64,000 nt of DNA from Nevskia sp. (GTDB lineage: Bacteria; Pseudomonadota; Gammaproteobacteria; Nevskiales; Nevskiaceae), in assembly GCF_021732705.1 (NCBI RefSeq), contig NZ_JAKFUM010000011.1, positions 1 to 64,000 on the forward strand, read 5' to 3'. Position 1 is the first letter of the stretch; every line of letters starts with the position of its first letter. Positions 1 through 7,464 of this stretch are shown here, one piece after another. Both the position numbers and the translations under genes were made by a program. The notes under the pieces were generated by a model, which made no database searches, was not told where the DNA came from, and was given only the letters and a program-made list of their open reading frames with translations.

Positions 1-14
1 CTCGGTCGCCGTGA

Positions 15-129
15 TGCCTATCCTTCACCAAAACGAAATCTGGACGCTGAGTTGCTCGAGTTGCGCTCCAGAGTCAGAAATAGATAGGGGCGTGTGCGAT
101 TCCGACGTTTTTCTACAGGCTCGTTAGGC
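15..129 (+). repeat. Putative attC of the preceding cassette
   Basis: The right core site GTTAGGC at 123-129 is a good attC boundary and lies 10 bases before the first cassette ORF. The left core is uncertain: GCCTATC at 15-21 is the best candidate, with one mismatch to RYYYAAC. The two arms are only loosely complementary. The right boundary is much surer than the left. Confidence 0.5.
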
Positions 130-138
130 GCTTACTAA

Positions 139-636
139 ATGCCAATTTATCGTTTCGCGCTTCATGTGCCTTCTCCAGTTCATATCGTAGTGGCGCGCAT
201 TCGGCCATTTGTTCGGCCACCGCGCCGGTTTGTAGAGAAAATCCGTAAAAGCTTTGCTACTCCTAAAACTCTGGAGCCATCTTTTCTCGGCGAAGTCACC
301 GAGGATTCGTTTCGCGTGCGCCGCGACATTCGTTTTCCTAACTCTTGTCTTCCTGTTATCTGCGGTCGTATTACGCCTACTTCGTTTGGGTCGCGAATCA
401 GTGTGACCATGTTTTTGCAACCTATCGTTGCTGCTTTCACTGGGGTTTGGCTTGCGGGAGTTGGTTACACTGCTTGGCGTGTTCTCATCGACCCCAATAG
501 CGCAAGTAAAGGCACTAGTTGGTTCCCGATTAGCATGTTACTTTTCGGCATTGCTATGATTCTCTTGAGCTTCTTTTCCGAAGCACTTAAAGCACGTCGC
601 ATACTTGAAGACGCACTGTCTACACCGCGCGCCTAA
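139..636 (+). CDS. Cassette ORF 1: small membrane protein of unknown function
   Basis: This 165-residue protein has no family I recognise. The N-terminal 90 residues are basic and Arg/Pro-rich. Two hydrophobic segments follow, at about residues 94-112 and 129-146, then a short charged tail. The ATG sits just after the attC boundary at 123, and the TAA stop lies inside the next attC core, so the reading frame fills the cassette as expected. An alternative start at 409 would give a 75-residue two-helix membrane protein, and the odd basic N-terminal part makes that plausible. Base composition is clearly less GC-rich than the chromosome. Confidence 0.55.
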   Translation: MPIYRFALHVPSPVHIVVARIRPFVRPPRRFVEKIRKSFATPKTLEPSFLGEVTEDSFRVRRDIRFPNSCLPVICGRITPTSFGSRISVTMFLQPIVAAFTGVWLAGVGYTAWRVLIDPNSASKGTSWFPISMLLFGIAMILLSFFSEALKARRILEDALSTPRA

Positions 637-708
637 CCAGCCGCTCCATCAGACGCATTTGACTCCGCTGCGCCGCGGCGAATCCGCGGCTGAGCGCGGG
701 CGTTGGAC
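631..708 (+). repeat. attC recombination site
   Basis: The left core GCCTAAC (631-637) and right core GTTGGAC (702-708) both match the attC consensus RYYYAAC/GTTRRRY. The inner part contains a GC-rich hairpin around CCGCGGCGAATCCGCGG. The site is 78 bases long, within the usual attC range. The TAA of cassette ORF 1 is embedded in the left core. Confidence 0.85.
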
Positions 709-712
709 CGCA

Positions 713-1180
713 ATGATGCTTACGTTCTTCACAGTAGCGCTCTGGGGCTTTGCGGCGAACGCCATTGCGGGCGATCAGTCACGAAAGATTCAAAGCTTAG
801 GCGGTCTCGAGGTTGGAGAGCTTCGTGCCGGAGACTATGAGGCTGGCTGCGGCTGCGGCTTCTACTACCCGGCAGAGAAGAAGGGCGCTGGCTCTTTTAT
901 CATTAGTTGGGAGCTCGGCGGCCCGGCCGTGATGTTTACTCGAGGCAACCTTCACAAACTGCAGCCTGCTGCAGACATCCCGTACGCGTCGGCCCTGGGC
1001 GAGAAGCAGCAAGTGTCACTATCGTCTCAGCAACTGAGCGTCGCAGGCACGCTCACGAGCGTCTGGGTATGTCCTAAAGATTCGGAGGGCTGCGAGGTAT
1101 CAGAGTTCACGGGTCCTCTCACCATCGAGGCCGGTACAATCAAATCCAAGATCGCTGTGTGGGTGTCCTGTGGTTGCTAA
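713..1180 (+). CDS. Cassette ORF 2: secreted Cys-rich protein of unknown function
   Basis: The 155-residue product starts with a convincing Sec signal peptide (about residues 1-20, ending Ala-x-Ala-Gly). The mature protein carries a Cys-Gly-Cys-Gly motif, a Cys-Pro-Lys-Asp-Ser-Glu-Gly-Cys pair and a C-terminal Ser-Cys-Gly-Cys, so disulfides or a bound metal are likely in the periplasm. Two tandem ATG codons (713 and 716) are possible starts, both just after the attC boundary at 702. The TAA stop lies within the next attC. I recognise no family; it is a typical orphan cassette gene. Confidence 0.65.
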   Translation: MMLTFFTVALWGFAANAIAGDQSRKIQSLGGLEVGELRAGDYEAGCGCGFYYPAEKKGAGSFIISWELGGPAVMFTRGNLHKLQPAADIPYASALGEKQQVSLSSQQLSVAGTLTSVWVCPKDSEGCEVSEFTGPLTIEAGTIKSKIAVWVSCGC

Positions 1181-1250
1181 CGTGCGATCCAACCAATGGT
1201 TCAGCCGTGACCACGCTTCGCGTGGTCACGGCTGAACCTGAGCGTTAGCG
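1175..1250 (+). repeat. attC site with a near-perfect hairpin
   Basis: The cores GCTAACG (1176-1182) and CGTTAGC (1243-1249) are complementary. Between them is a perfect 19-base stem (1198-1216 with 1220-1238) closed by a 3-base loop. The overall layout is that of a folded attC, though the stem is unusually perfect and could also act as a transcript end for ORF 2. Confidence 0.8.
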
Positions 1251-1266
1251 GTTTAGTTCTTCCACC

Positions 1267-1899
1267 ATGACAGAGCTTCAGACCATTTACCTTGGGAAAA
1301 TCAGTGAGGCACTTGCTAGGCTCGCGGCCTGCGAGCGTCTTCTCGGTGCATATGGCTCTTCCAAAGATGTGTTTTCTCTAGAGTCAGCTGTCCTGCAAAT
1401 TCGCAAGGCTCTGGAAGCGGTTGCATTTGCTGCCATTGCCCCCAACAAGACCCAGTACGCGGAATATCGGGCACAAGCCGATAAAAATTCCGATCTCACG
1501 AAAGACTTCAATGCCAGATCGATCTTGCAGTTCCTAGGCAAGATCAATTCTGATTTTTACCCCGTGCCTGCTTCAGCTCCAATCGCTGTATCTCCCGGAA
1601 ATTGGCGCTTCGATCGGAGGCAAGACAACTCTCTTTCCAAAGATGAATTTGAGAGTTTCTATGATCGATTAGGGAAGCACCTGCATGCTGACAATCCTTG
1701 GGGAAACGACAAGGGCTTAAACAATCTGGCCAAAGACATTCCCGAAGTCATTGCCGCCACTCGCTCTCTGCTGTCGTGGCATTTCACAACAATCCGAACA
1801 CCACAATTTTCTGGCGTGTGGGTTGTTGAGGCACCAAGCAGTGGCGTGCCGCCACGAGTTATCGTTGGCCAAGCCTCCGGTGAGTTCGTCGTCCAATGA
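1267..1899 (+). CDS. Cassette ORF 3: all-helical cytosolic protein, possibly HEPN-like
   Basis: The 210-residue protein has no signal peptide or membrane segment and looks mostly helical for the first 170 residues. Residues near 150-165 contain an Arg-x5-His pattern (Asp-Arg-Leu-Gly-Lys-His-Leu-His), which resembles the RX4-6H motif of HEPN ribonucleases; this is only a suggestion from a short motif. The last 35 residues look like beta strands. It starts 23 bases after the attC boundary and has lower GC than the chromosome. HEPN-type proteins in cassettes often serve in toxin or phage-defence roles, but the sequence alone does not prove that here. Confidence 0.7.
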   Translation: MTELQTIYLGKISEALARLAACERLLGAYGSSKDVFSLESAVLQIRKALEAVAFAAIAPNKTQYAEYRAQADKNSDLTKDFNARSILQFLGKINSDFYPVPASAPIAVSPGNWRFDRRQDNSLSKDEFESFYDRLGKHLHADNPWGNDKGLNNLAKDIPEVIAATRSLLSWHFTTIRTPQFSGVWVVEAPSSGVPPRVIVGQASGEFVVQ

Positions 1900-1906
1900 G
1901 TACTGC

Positions 1907-2005
1907 AGCTAACTATTCCGTCAAGAGGGACAGCCTGCAAGCTGCGCTTGCAGGTTCCCTACGCGGCTTCGCCGCTACGGGGGCCTCTCATATCAAACGT
2001 TATCC
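1907..2005 (+). repeat. attC site, probable right end of the array
   Basis: GCTAAC (1908-1913) and the ending ATCAAACGTTATCC, with GTT core at 1999-2001, bracket a 99-base palindromic stretch. The ending (ATCAAACGTTA) resembles common environmental attC sites. The right core GTTATCC deviates from GTTRRRY, which would fit a terminal site next to chromosomal DNA. Confidence 0.65.
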
Positions 2006-2458
2006 ATCAGCCAGCGCAGTCCGGATTGAGCCTAGCGAAATCCGGGCGACTTGGATTCGGTCTCTCGCGAAAGCGGTCACATGATGTGGAAGCACGCAGG
2101 GGCGGTCGCATACCCCGCTTTCAGTGCCGTGAGTGTCGCCTGCCTTGAACAGGCCACACGCTGCCATCAAAACTGATTGCCGCAGTGCGCTTTCTCTGTG
2201 GTGGATCGCAACCCGCCCTGCGGACCAGTTAACTGGCAGACCGCGCTACTAGGAGCTTGGTTCGCAGCTGCTCTTCCGATTTTTTGCGTTGACGACGTTA
2301 CGTTAATACTGTTTACTTAATACGGAAACGTAGCCGCGTAAGGGGGTCGGAGTGGGAGCGCCGTCCTGCTCGCAGCGGACGTGCCCGATCGGCAGTGGCC
2401 AATTCAGCGTTTGCCGCGACGTGCCGCGAATGTACCGAAAACAAACAGGGGAGAGCCG
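2006..2458. other. Non-coding stretch between cassette array and isomerase-like gene
   Basis: No credible gene is seen here. The stretch begins at the array end, contains one copy of an inverted-repeat element at 2016-2047, and ends with the AT-richer leader of the next gene (about 2285-2335), which may hold its promoter. Confidence 0.5.
2016..2047 (-). repeat. Dispersed hairpin repeat, copy 1
   Basis: On the minus strand this reads GCCCGGATTTCGC, a short spacer, then ATCCGGACT. It forms a hairpin between CCGGATT and AATCCGG. A second copy in the opposite orientation lies at 3045-3076, so the pair brackets the gene between them. Confidence 0.7.
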
Positions 2459-2959
2459 ATGAAGCAGGAGACGTGGGTGGTGGCGGGCAAAGGGTTCTCG
2501 GACCGAATCAGCGGCAAGCTGCTGACCCATTGCTTCATCATGATGTTTCTCGGCTTCGCGGGCGGCTTCGTGTGGCTGATCGCGCTGGCTGGCAACGTCT
2601 TCCACATCGTGCCGCTGCCGCGTTTTGAAGTGATCGTCCCGGACCAGAAAGAGCTGCTCCGAAACGTGCATGTCGGCACGATTCTGAATTCGATCTATGT
2701 CATGGCCATGGTCGGCTTGAGTGCCCGACTGGACTTCAGCGTTCGTCAGGCAAAGTGGGTGTACTACTGGGCCATCGTGCTGCTGTGGGGGAACATGATC
2801 GGCTACTCGACGGCGGTTTACGCACCGGAGCGTGGCCTGCAACCGATCGGCGACTGGCCGAATCTGGTGTCTTACGGCACGTTCTACATTGCCGTGGTCG
2901 CGGCCACGATCACCACCGGCATCTGTCTGTACAACGCGCTGCGCATTGGCCGCAGCTGA
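2459..2959 (+). CDS. Styrene-oxide-isomerase-like four-helix membrane protein
   Basis: This 166-residue integral membrane protein has four predicted helices (about 22-44, 68-86, 99-115, 134-156). From memory, its layout matches styrene oxide isomerase StyC: the motif around Val-His-Val-Gly-Thr-Ile-Leu-Asn-Ser resembles the StyC stretch Ala-His-Ser-Gly-Pro-Ala-Leu-Asn-Gly carrying the haem-ligand His, and Ala-Pro-Glu-Arg-Gly-Leu resembles Ala-Pro-Asn-Arg-Gly-Leu. StyC converts epoxides to aldehydes in the inner membrane using ferric haem b at the subunit interface. The start has a GGGGAGAG ribosome site. No styrene monooxygenase genes adjoin it, so the substrate is unknown. It could be a haem-binding paralogue with another role. 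Confidence 0.65.
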   Translation: MKQETWVVAGKGFSDRISGKLLTHCFIMMFLGFAGGFVWLIALAGNVFHIVPLPRFEVIVPDQKELLRNVHVGTILNSIYVMAMVGLSARLDFSVRQAKWVYYWAIVLLWGNMIGYSTAVYAPERGLQPIGDWPNLVSYGTFYIAVVAATITTGICLYNALRIGRS

Positions 2960-3044
2960 TGTCGGCGCGGAAGGCTGCGTAGCGAGCGCAGACCTCTTAG
3001 CGCGTCGCGAAATCGGGGATTGCCACGTTCCGCAATCGGTATCG

Positions 3045-3076
3045 CCCCGGATTTCGCGTTGGTCGATCCGGGCTAC
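3045..3076 (+). repeat. Dispersed hairpin repeat, copy 2
   Basis: CCCCGGATTTCGC, a short spacer and GATCCGGGCTAC form a hairpin. It is the inverted partner of the copy at 2016-2047. Similar hairpin elements are widely dispersed in related high-GC gammaproteobacteria. Confidence 0.7.
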
Positions 3077-3109
3077 TTAGCTTTCGGCCCGAAACCGGCG
3101 ACCGCCCGA

Positions 3110-3508
3110 CTACGGCGCCTTCCCGCTCGCCAGCATCGCCGCCATCTTCTGATGGATGTGATTGATCGCTTTCAGCGGCCGGATCATGACCTTGAAGTCG
3201 GTGATCTGGCCGGCGTCGTTGCAGCGGATCATGTCGACGCCGTTGATGGCGATATCGTCCAGCGTCACTTCGAACTCCAGGATCGCGTCATTGCCGCTGC
3301 GCACTTCGCGGACGTAGCGAAAGGTGTCGTTGAAGAACACGAAGAACGCCGCCGTCAGGTATTTCGCGGTGATCGCCTTGCCGACCTGCGGCGTGTGCAC
3401 GACCGGCGAGTGGAACACCGCGTCATCGGCCAGCAGCGTTTCGAGGCCGCGCGGGCTGCGGGCGCGAACCATCTCGTGCCAGCGGTGGATCGGGTCGGTC
3501 TGGCGCAT
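3110..3508 (-). CDS. NTF2-like (SnoaL-type) family protein
   Basis: The 132-residue protein has the alpha-plus-beta cone fold pattern of the nuclear transport factor 2 superfamily: an N-terminal helix (His-Arg-Trp-His-Glu-Met), a Leu-Leu-Ala-Asp-Asp-Ala-Val-Phe segment, then three to four beta strands ending in Val-Met-Ile-Arg-Pro. Members include small isomerases, hydrolases and ligand-binding proteins, so function cannot be fixed. The start at 3508 is chosen because GGAGC lies 8 bases upstream; a longer form from 3574 is possible but adds an Arg/Thr-rich stretch untypical of the family. It is a single gene divergent from the AraC regulator. Confidence 0.75.
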   Translation of the reverse strand: MRQTDPIHRWHEMVRARSPRGLETLLADDAVFHSPVVHTPQVGKAITAKYLTAAFFVFFNDTFRYVREVRSGNDAILEFEVTLDDIAINGVDMIRCNDAGQITDFKVMIRPLKAINHIHQKMAAMLASGKAP

Positions 3509-3622
3509 GGTGCGGGTGCTCCGGCGGGTGGTGGTGCCTGCGTCTAGCCTGCCCGCTGCGCGCACCATCTGCATAGCGGTCCGTGCTGCAATTGGCCATC
3601 ACCGCTGCGGCATACTCGGTGA

Positions 3623-4684
3623 ATGAGCCCGCCGCTGCACCTCGAACCGATTCCGTTCATCACCCTGCCGAACTGGGTCAAGGCGGCGTCGCAGTGCGGC
3701 TTCAACATCGAGCCGGTGTTCCGCGAACTGGGCATCGAAACCGACCTGATCCATGTCGAAAGCGCGACGGTCAGTGCGCCGCTGCTGCAGAAGGTGATGG
3801 AAGCCTGCGTGACGCGAACCCGCGACTCGCCGCAGCACTTTCCGTTCGTGCTGGGCGAAACCTTCGCGTTCGACTATCTGCCGGACATCGACACGTTTCT
3901 CGCCACCAGCCCGACCCTGCGCGATGGCCTGCGCGTGTTCGACTGGGTGCGCGAGCTGATCAACCCGCTGATTCAGGTGCGGCTGGCCGAAATCGATGCC
4001 GAGGCCCATCTGGTGCTGGATCTCGCGCCGTCCGGCGAGCCTGCGCCGTACCCGTATTTCAGCGAAACCACGTTCGCGTCGATCGTGAAGTTCGGCCGGC
4101 GGCTGTTGGGATCGGACGTGCCGTTCCGTCGCCTGTGCTTCCGTCATGCGCGGCCGGCGCATGTCGCGGCGTACGACGCCTATTTCCGCGTGCCGGTGCT
4201 GTTCGACCAGCCGCAGCAGCTGCTGGCTTTCGACCGCGCGCTGCTCGATCAGCCGCTGGACGGCGCGTTCCCGGCGCTGCACAGGCAGGCGCGCTTTCGT
4301 GTCGAGCAGCGGCTGGCACAGCTGCCGCCGAAGGCGGGCCACGATGCGCTGCCGTCGCCGGGCCTGGTGGCGGCGATCGAACAGGCGTTCGCCACGCAGC
4401 CGGCATTGCTCGGACAAGGCATCGACCGGATGGCGGCGGTGCTCGGCCTGCATCCGCGCACCTTGCAGCGACGCTTGCAGGACGAGGATCAGCGCTATGC
4501 GGAGCTTCAGGATCGCGCCCGCTTCAGGCTGGCCGTGCGCTGGCTCGAAGACGGCGCGCAGGACATCGAAACGATCAGCGAGCGGCTCGGCTTTTCCGAT
4601 CGCCGCAGCTTCACGCGCGCGTTCAGGCGCTGGTCCGGCACCTCGCCGAGCGCGTTTCGCGGCAAGGAACGGGCGGACGGCTGA
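3623..4684 (+). CDS. AraC-family transcriptional regulator
   Basis: The 353-residue protein has an N-terminal ligand-sensing domain of the type found in OruR/ArgR-like AraC regulators (about residues 15-220) and a C-terminal AraC double helix-turn-helix (about 255-345), including Gly-Leu-His-Pro-Arg-Thr-Leu-Gln-Arg-Arg-Leu and Gly-Phe-Ser-Asp-Arg-Arg-Ser-Phe-Thr-Arg-Ala-Phe-Arg-Arg-Trp. It probably controls a neighbour, either the divergent NTF2-like gene or the downstream metal hydrolase, in response to a small molecule. The effector is not evident. Confidence 0.9.
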   Translation: MSPPLHLEPIPFITLPNWVKAASQCGFNIEPVFRELGIETDLIHVESATVSAPLLQKVMEACVTRTRDSPQHFPFVLGETFAFDYLPDIDTFLATSPTLRDGLRVFDWVRELINPLIQVRLAEIDAEAHLVLDLAPSGEPAPYPYFSETTFASIVKFGRRLLGSDVPFRRLCFRHARPAHVAAYDAYFRVPVLFDQPQQLLAFDRALLDQPLDGAFPALHRQARFRVEQRLAQLPPKAGHDALPSPGLVAAIEQAFATQPALLGQGIDRMAAVLGLHPRTLQRRLQDEDQRYAELQDRARFRLAVRWLEDGAQDIETISERLGFSDRRSFTRAFRRWSGTSPSAFRGKERADG

Positions 4685-4792
4685 GCCGGCGCACCTGTCG
4701 CGAAATGTTCCCTCGAGGTCGCGGTCGGTCATAGTCGGCACAAGCCGCGCGGCCTAGAGTGCAGGCACGCCATTCCATCGAGGCAGCGCCCC

Positions 4793-5677
4793 ATGAAGCA
4801 GACCACCGTCACCAGCGGCTATCCGATCGTGCCGCGCACCGAGGTCGATTTCGATCTGGACGGCGACATTCCGCGCCACTGGTTCGGTGGCGATGCCTTC
4901 AAGTCGCGCTTCTTCGACGCGATGTCGACGCTGTTTCCGGAAGGCGAGAAATTCTTCATCACCTGCGTGCGCGACTACCGCGACCAGATCACCGATCCGG
5001 AACTGCAGCAGCAGGTCAAGGATTTCATGCGGCAGGAAGCGCAGCACGGCCGCGTCCACAAGCAGTTCAACGATCGCCTGCAGGCACAGGGCGTTCGCGT
5101 CGACGTGATCGAAGCGAAGACCCGCGAGATGCTGATCAAGATGCGCCGCCTGTTGCCGGCCTCGTTCACGCTGGCGCAGACCGCGGCGGCCGAGCACATG
5201 ACCTCGATCATGGCGCACAGCTTCTTCGAGCGGCACGAGGTGTTCGCCGACGCCGATCCCCGCATCCGGGCGATGTACCTCTGGCACGGTGTCGAGGAAA
5301 TCGAGCACAAGGCGGTGGCGTATGACGTGATGAAGAACGTCGCCAAGTCCGGCTATTTCCTGCGCACCGGCGTGATGCTGTACACGTCCGTGATGTTCCC
5401 GCTGCACGTGTTCCTGATCCTGCGGCACATGCTCGTCGTCGACGGCTTCAGCTTCCGCCAGCGCATGGGCCTGTGGGCGCGCGGCCTGCGCTGGCTGTAC
5501 GGCTGGAATGGCCTGTTCCGACCGCTGCTGGGCCACTACCTCGCGTACTACCGGCCGGGTTTCCACCCGTGGCAGGACGGCGAGATGCAGACCTACCAGC
5601 GCTGGGCCGATGCCTATGCGCGGACCGGCGGCGATGCCGTGGCTGCCGGCAACGAGGCGTACGCCAGCGCGGCCTGA
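4793..5677 (+). CDS. Predicted metal-dependent hydrolase, ferritin-like
   Basis: This 294-residue protein matches the uncharacterised 'predicted metal-dependent hydrolase' family (PF10118 type). Metal-binding carboxylate/histidine motifs are visible: Gln-Glu-Ala-Gln-His-Gly at about 83, Ala-Glu-His-Met at about 136 and Glu-Glu-Ile-Glu-His-Lys at about 170, the spacing expected of a di-metal four-helix bundle. One membrane-like segment follows at about 196-213. The true reaction is unknown. Such genes often lie near fatty-acid or hydrocarbon genes with an AraC regulator upstream, as here. The gap to the regulator is about 110 bases, so it may have its own promoter. Confidence 0.85.
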   Translation: MKQTTVTSGYPIVPRTEVDFDLDGDIPRHWFGGDAFKSRFFDAMSTLFPEGEKFFITCVRDYRDQITDPELQQQVKDFMRQEAQHGRVHKQFNDRLQAQGVRVDVIEAKTREMLIKMRRLLPASFTLAQTAAAEHMTSIMAHSFFERHEVFADADPRIRAMYLWHGVEEIEHKAVAYDVMKNVAKSGYFLRTGVMLYTSVMFPLHVFLILRHMLVVDGFSFRQRMGLWARGLRWLYGWNGLFRPLLGHYLAYYRPGFHPWQDGEMQTYQRWADAYARTGGDAVAAGNEAYASAA

Positions 5678-5787
5678 GCGTCACGGCGTGCGCGGCGGCG
5701 CCAGTTCAGGCCGCGGTTGTCGATTCCGCGCGCGTCAGTGATGGCCACTGGTGGCGCGCCGCACTCGGGCGCGCCCGAGGTGCAGAC

Positions 5788-7218
5788 TCACGGCACCGTG
5801 TAGAAGCGCGCGCGAACGGTCGTGCGGCGCGGCCCGGGGCTCGTCACGCGCTGCTGCCAGCTCAGCGCGAAGCTGCCGTCGGCCGCCGCGCCAAGACCGA
5901 TCGGCGATGTGGTCGGGGCGAAAGTGGTGCGCTGACGGCTGCCGACGGCAACCGGTGCGGCCAATGGCGCCAGCGCGGCGTCGAAACGCTGCGCCATGAT
6001 CGGACCCGGTAGCGACCCTTCCCAGGCGACGACGGCGTTGCCCGACGCATCGACCGCGATCGACGCGGCTTCAACCTGCTCCGCAACCACGGTGGGCAGT
6101 CGCTGCGGCAACAGCGTCGGCGACAGCGTGGTCAGACGCAGGCTGCGATCGATTTCGCGCGTGTCGCCAACATCGAGGGGCCGCGACACGATCTCGAACC
6201 GAAACGGCAGCGCATAGGCCAGCACGGCGCGGCCATCGTTCCGAAGCGCGATCGACGGCTTCGGGGGCGGCGGGGCGAACGCGATGGTGCCGGGGTTGAA
6301 CGACTGCAACACGACGCTCTGGCCCACATCGACGGTGACCTCCGGCCCCGGCTGTGACGCACCGCGCCGCAACCTGCGCACCTGCACGGTGCCGGCCACG
6401 CGCCCCAGCGTGCTGCCCAGCACGACCAGCGGCGTCACGCCGAAGCCGCTGATGCTGTCCCAGACCACGGTCGCGTTGCCGAACGCGTCCAACGCCACAT
6501 CGACATTGCCACCGAGCTGCGGCGTGACGCCTTCGATGCCGCCGCCGACCAGCGATTGCACCGCGAGGTAGAAGGTCAGGTCGCTGGCGCGCGACAGCGT
6601 CGCCGAGTTGAGCGCCCGGCCGTCGACATCGAAATGGCTGACATTGACCTGCATCGGCGCCGCGAGCAGATCGACGATGCCGGCACCGACGAGCCACAAC
6701 AGGAACGGCCCGGTCGAGATGCCCCGCGCCGGATCGGCATGCGCGGTGGCAATCGCGAAACGGCCGTGATCGTCGAGCGCGATCGCCGCCTGCGTCGCAT
6801 TGCGCGCTGGCGTGCCGACCAGCACCGGCGAGGCCGGACCGGTCGCCAGCCCGTCTGCGCTGTAACGGCGAAACCGGGCATTGGCATCGGCTCCAGGCTG
6901 GATCCAGGTGACGATGAAGCCGCCGTCGGCCGCGATCGCGACATCCGGACGCATGCCCGCCGCGTCCACGACGAATCCGTTGTCGAGCGGTGCGCCGGCG
7001 GCATCGAAGCGTCGCGCGCGGATGGTGCCGTTGTCGTCCCAGACGATCACCGTGCGGCCGCTGGCATTGCGGGCGACGGCCGAGTCGACCTCGTTCTGGG
7101 ATCCGAGCACGTTGACCGGAAATTCGTTTGCCGCCGCCGTCTGCGCGCGTGCCACCGGCACGGCAATGGATAGGCCCAGCAACACGGCAAGCATCGGAAC
7201 GACGCGGTTGAGCGACAT
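5788..7218 (-). CDS. Secreted beta-repeat protein of unknown function
   Basis: The 476-residue product begins with a clear signal peptide (cleavage near Ala-Arg-Ala-Gln). The mature part has at least six degenerate repeats, each with an Asp/Gly-rich turn followed by a hydrophobic strand such as Gly-Phe-Ile-Val-Thr-Trp, Ala-Thr-Val-Val-Trp-Asp or Ala-Val-Val-Ala-Trp-Glu. This pattern suggests a beta-propeller. The start at 7218 is chosen because the signal peptide begins there. There is no anchor or catalytic motif, so it is probably a periplasmic or extracellular binding or structural protein. Confidence 0.7.
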   Translation of the reverse strand: MSLNRVVPMLAVLLGLSIAVPVARAQTAAANEFPVNVLGSQNEVDSAVARNASGRTVIVWDDNGTIRARRFDAAGAPLDNGFVVDAAGMRPDVAIAADGGFIVTWIQPGADANARFRRYSADGLATGPASPVLVGTPARNATQAAIALDDHGRFAIATAHADPARGISTGPFLLWLVGAGIVDLLAAPMQVNVSHFDVDGRALNSATLSRASDLTFYLAVQSLVGGGIEGVTPQLGGNVDVALDAFGNATVVWDSISGFGVTPLVVLGSTLGRVAGTVQVRRLRRGASQPGPEVTVDVGQSVVLQSFNPGTIAFAPPPPKPSIALRNDGRAVLAYALPFRFEIVSRPLDVGDTREIDRSLRLTTLSPTLLPQRLPTVVAEQVEAASIAVDASGNAVVAWEGSLPGPIMAQRFDAALAPLAAPVAVGSRQRTTFAPTTSPIGLGAAADGSFALSWQQRVTSPGPRRTTVRARFYTVP

Positions 7219-7464
7219 GGCGGTACTCCGACTCCGGAACGTGGACTGTTGATCGAATGACCTGAATCCTAGTACAGCACGGTCGAACAGCCGTTGACGA
7301 TGCTTCGAATTCAATCAATCGCCACGCGGTTCGATGTGCAGGGCGCGGCTCGCCTCTGCAGGTGCCGAAGTGGAATGACCGCCGGAACGAGTCTCGCGGC
7401 CAATTGAATCGTCGTTTCGCACACAGCATGCTTCGAGCACCTGCCCGCCTGATCGGAGACCGCG

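Larger units (their letters stand above)
1..2005 (+). mobile_element. Integron gene-cassette array, right end
   Basis: Three consecutive units each hold one short plus-strand ORF followed by an imperfect palindrome with the core sites of an integron attC (an RYYYAAC-like left site and a GTT-starting right site). The stop codons of the first two ORFs lie inside the left core site, as is typical of cassettes. The DNA is visibly poorer in GC than the rest of the window. All ORFs face right, so an attI site and integrase, if present, should lie left of position 1. No integrase is visible here, so this could also be a cluster of attC sites lacking an integrase. The array appears to end at the attC closing near 2005. 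Confidence 0.8.
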
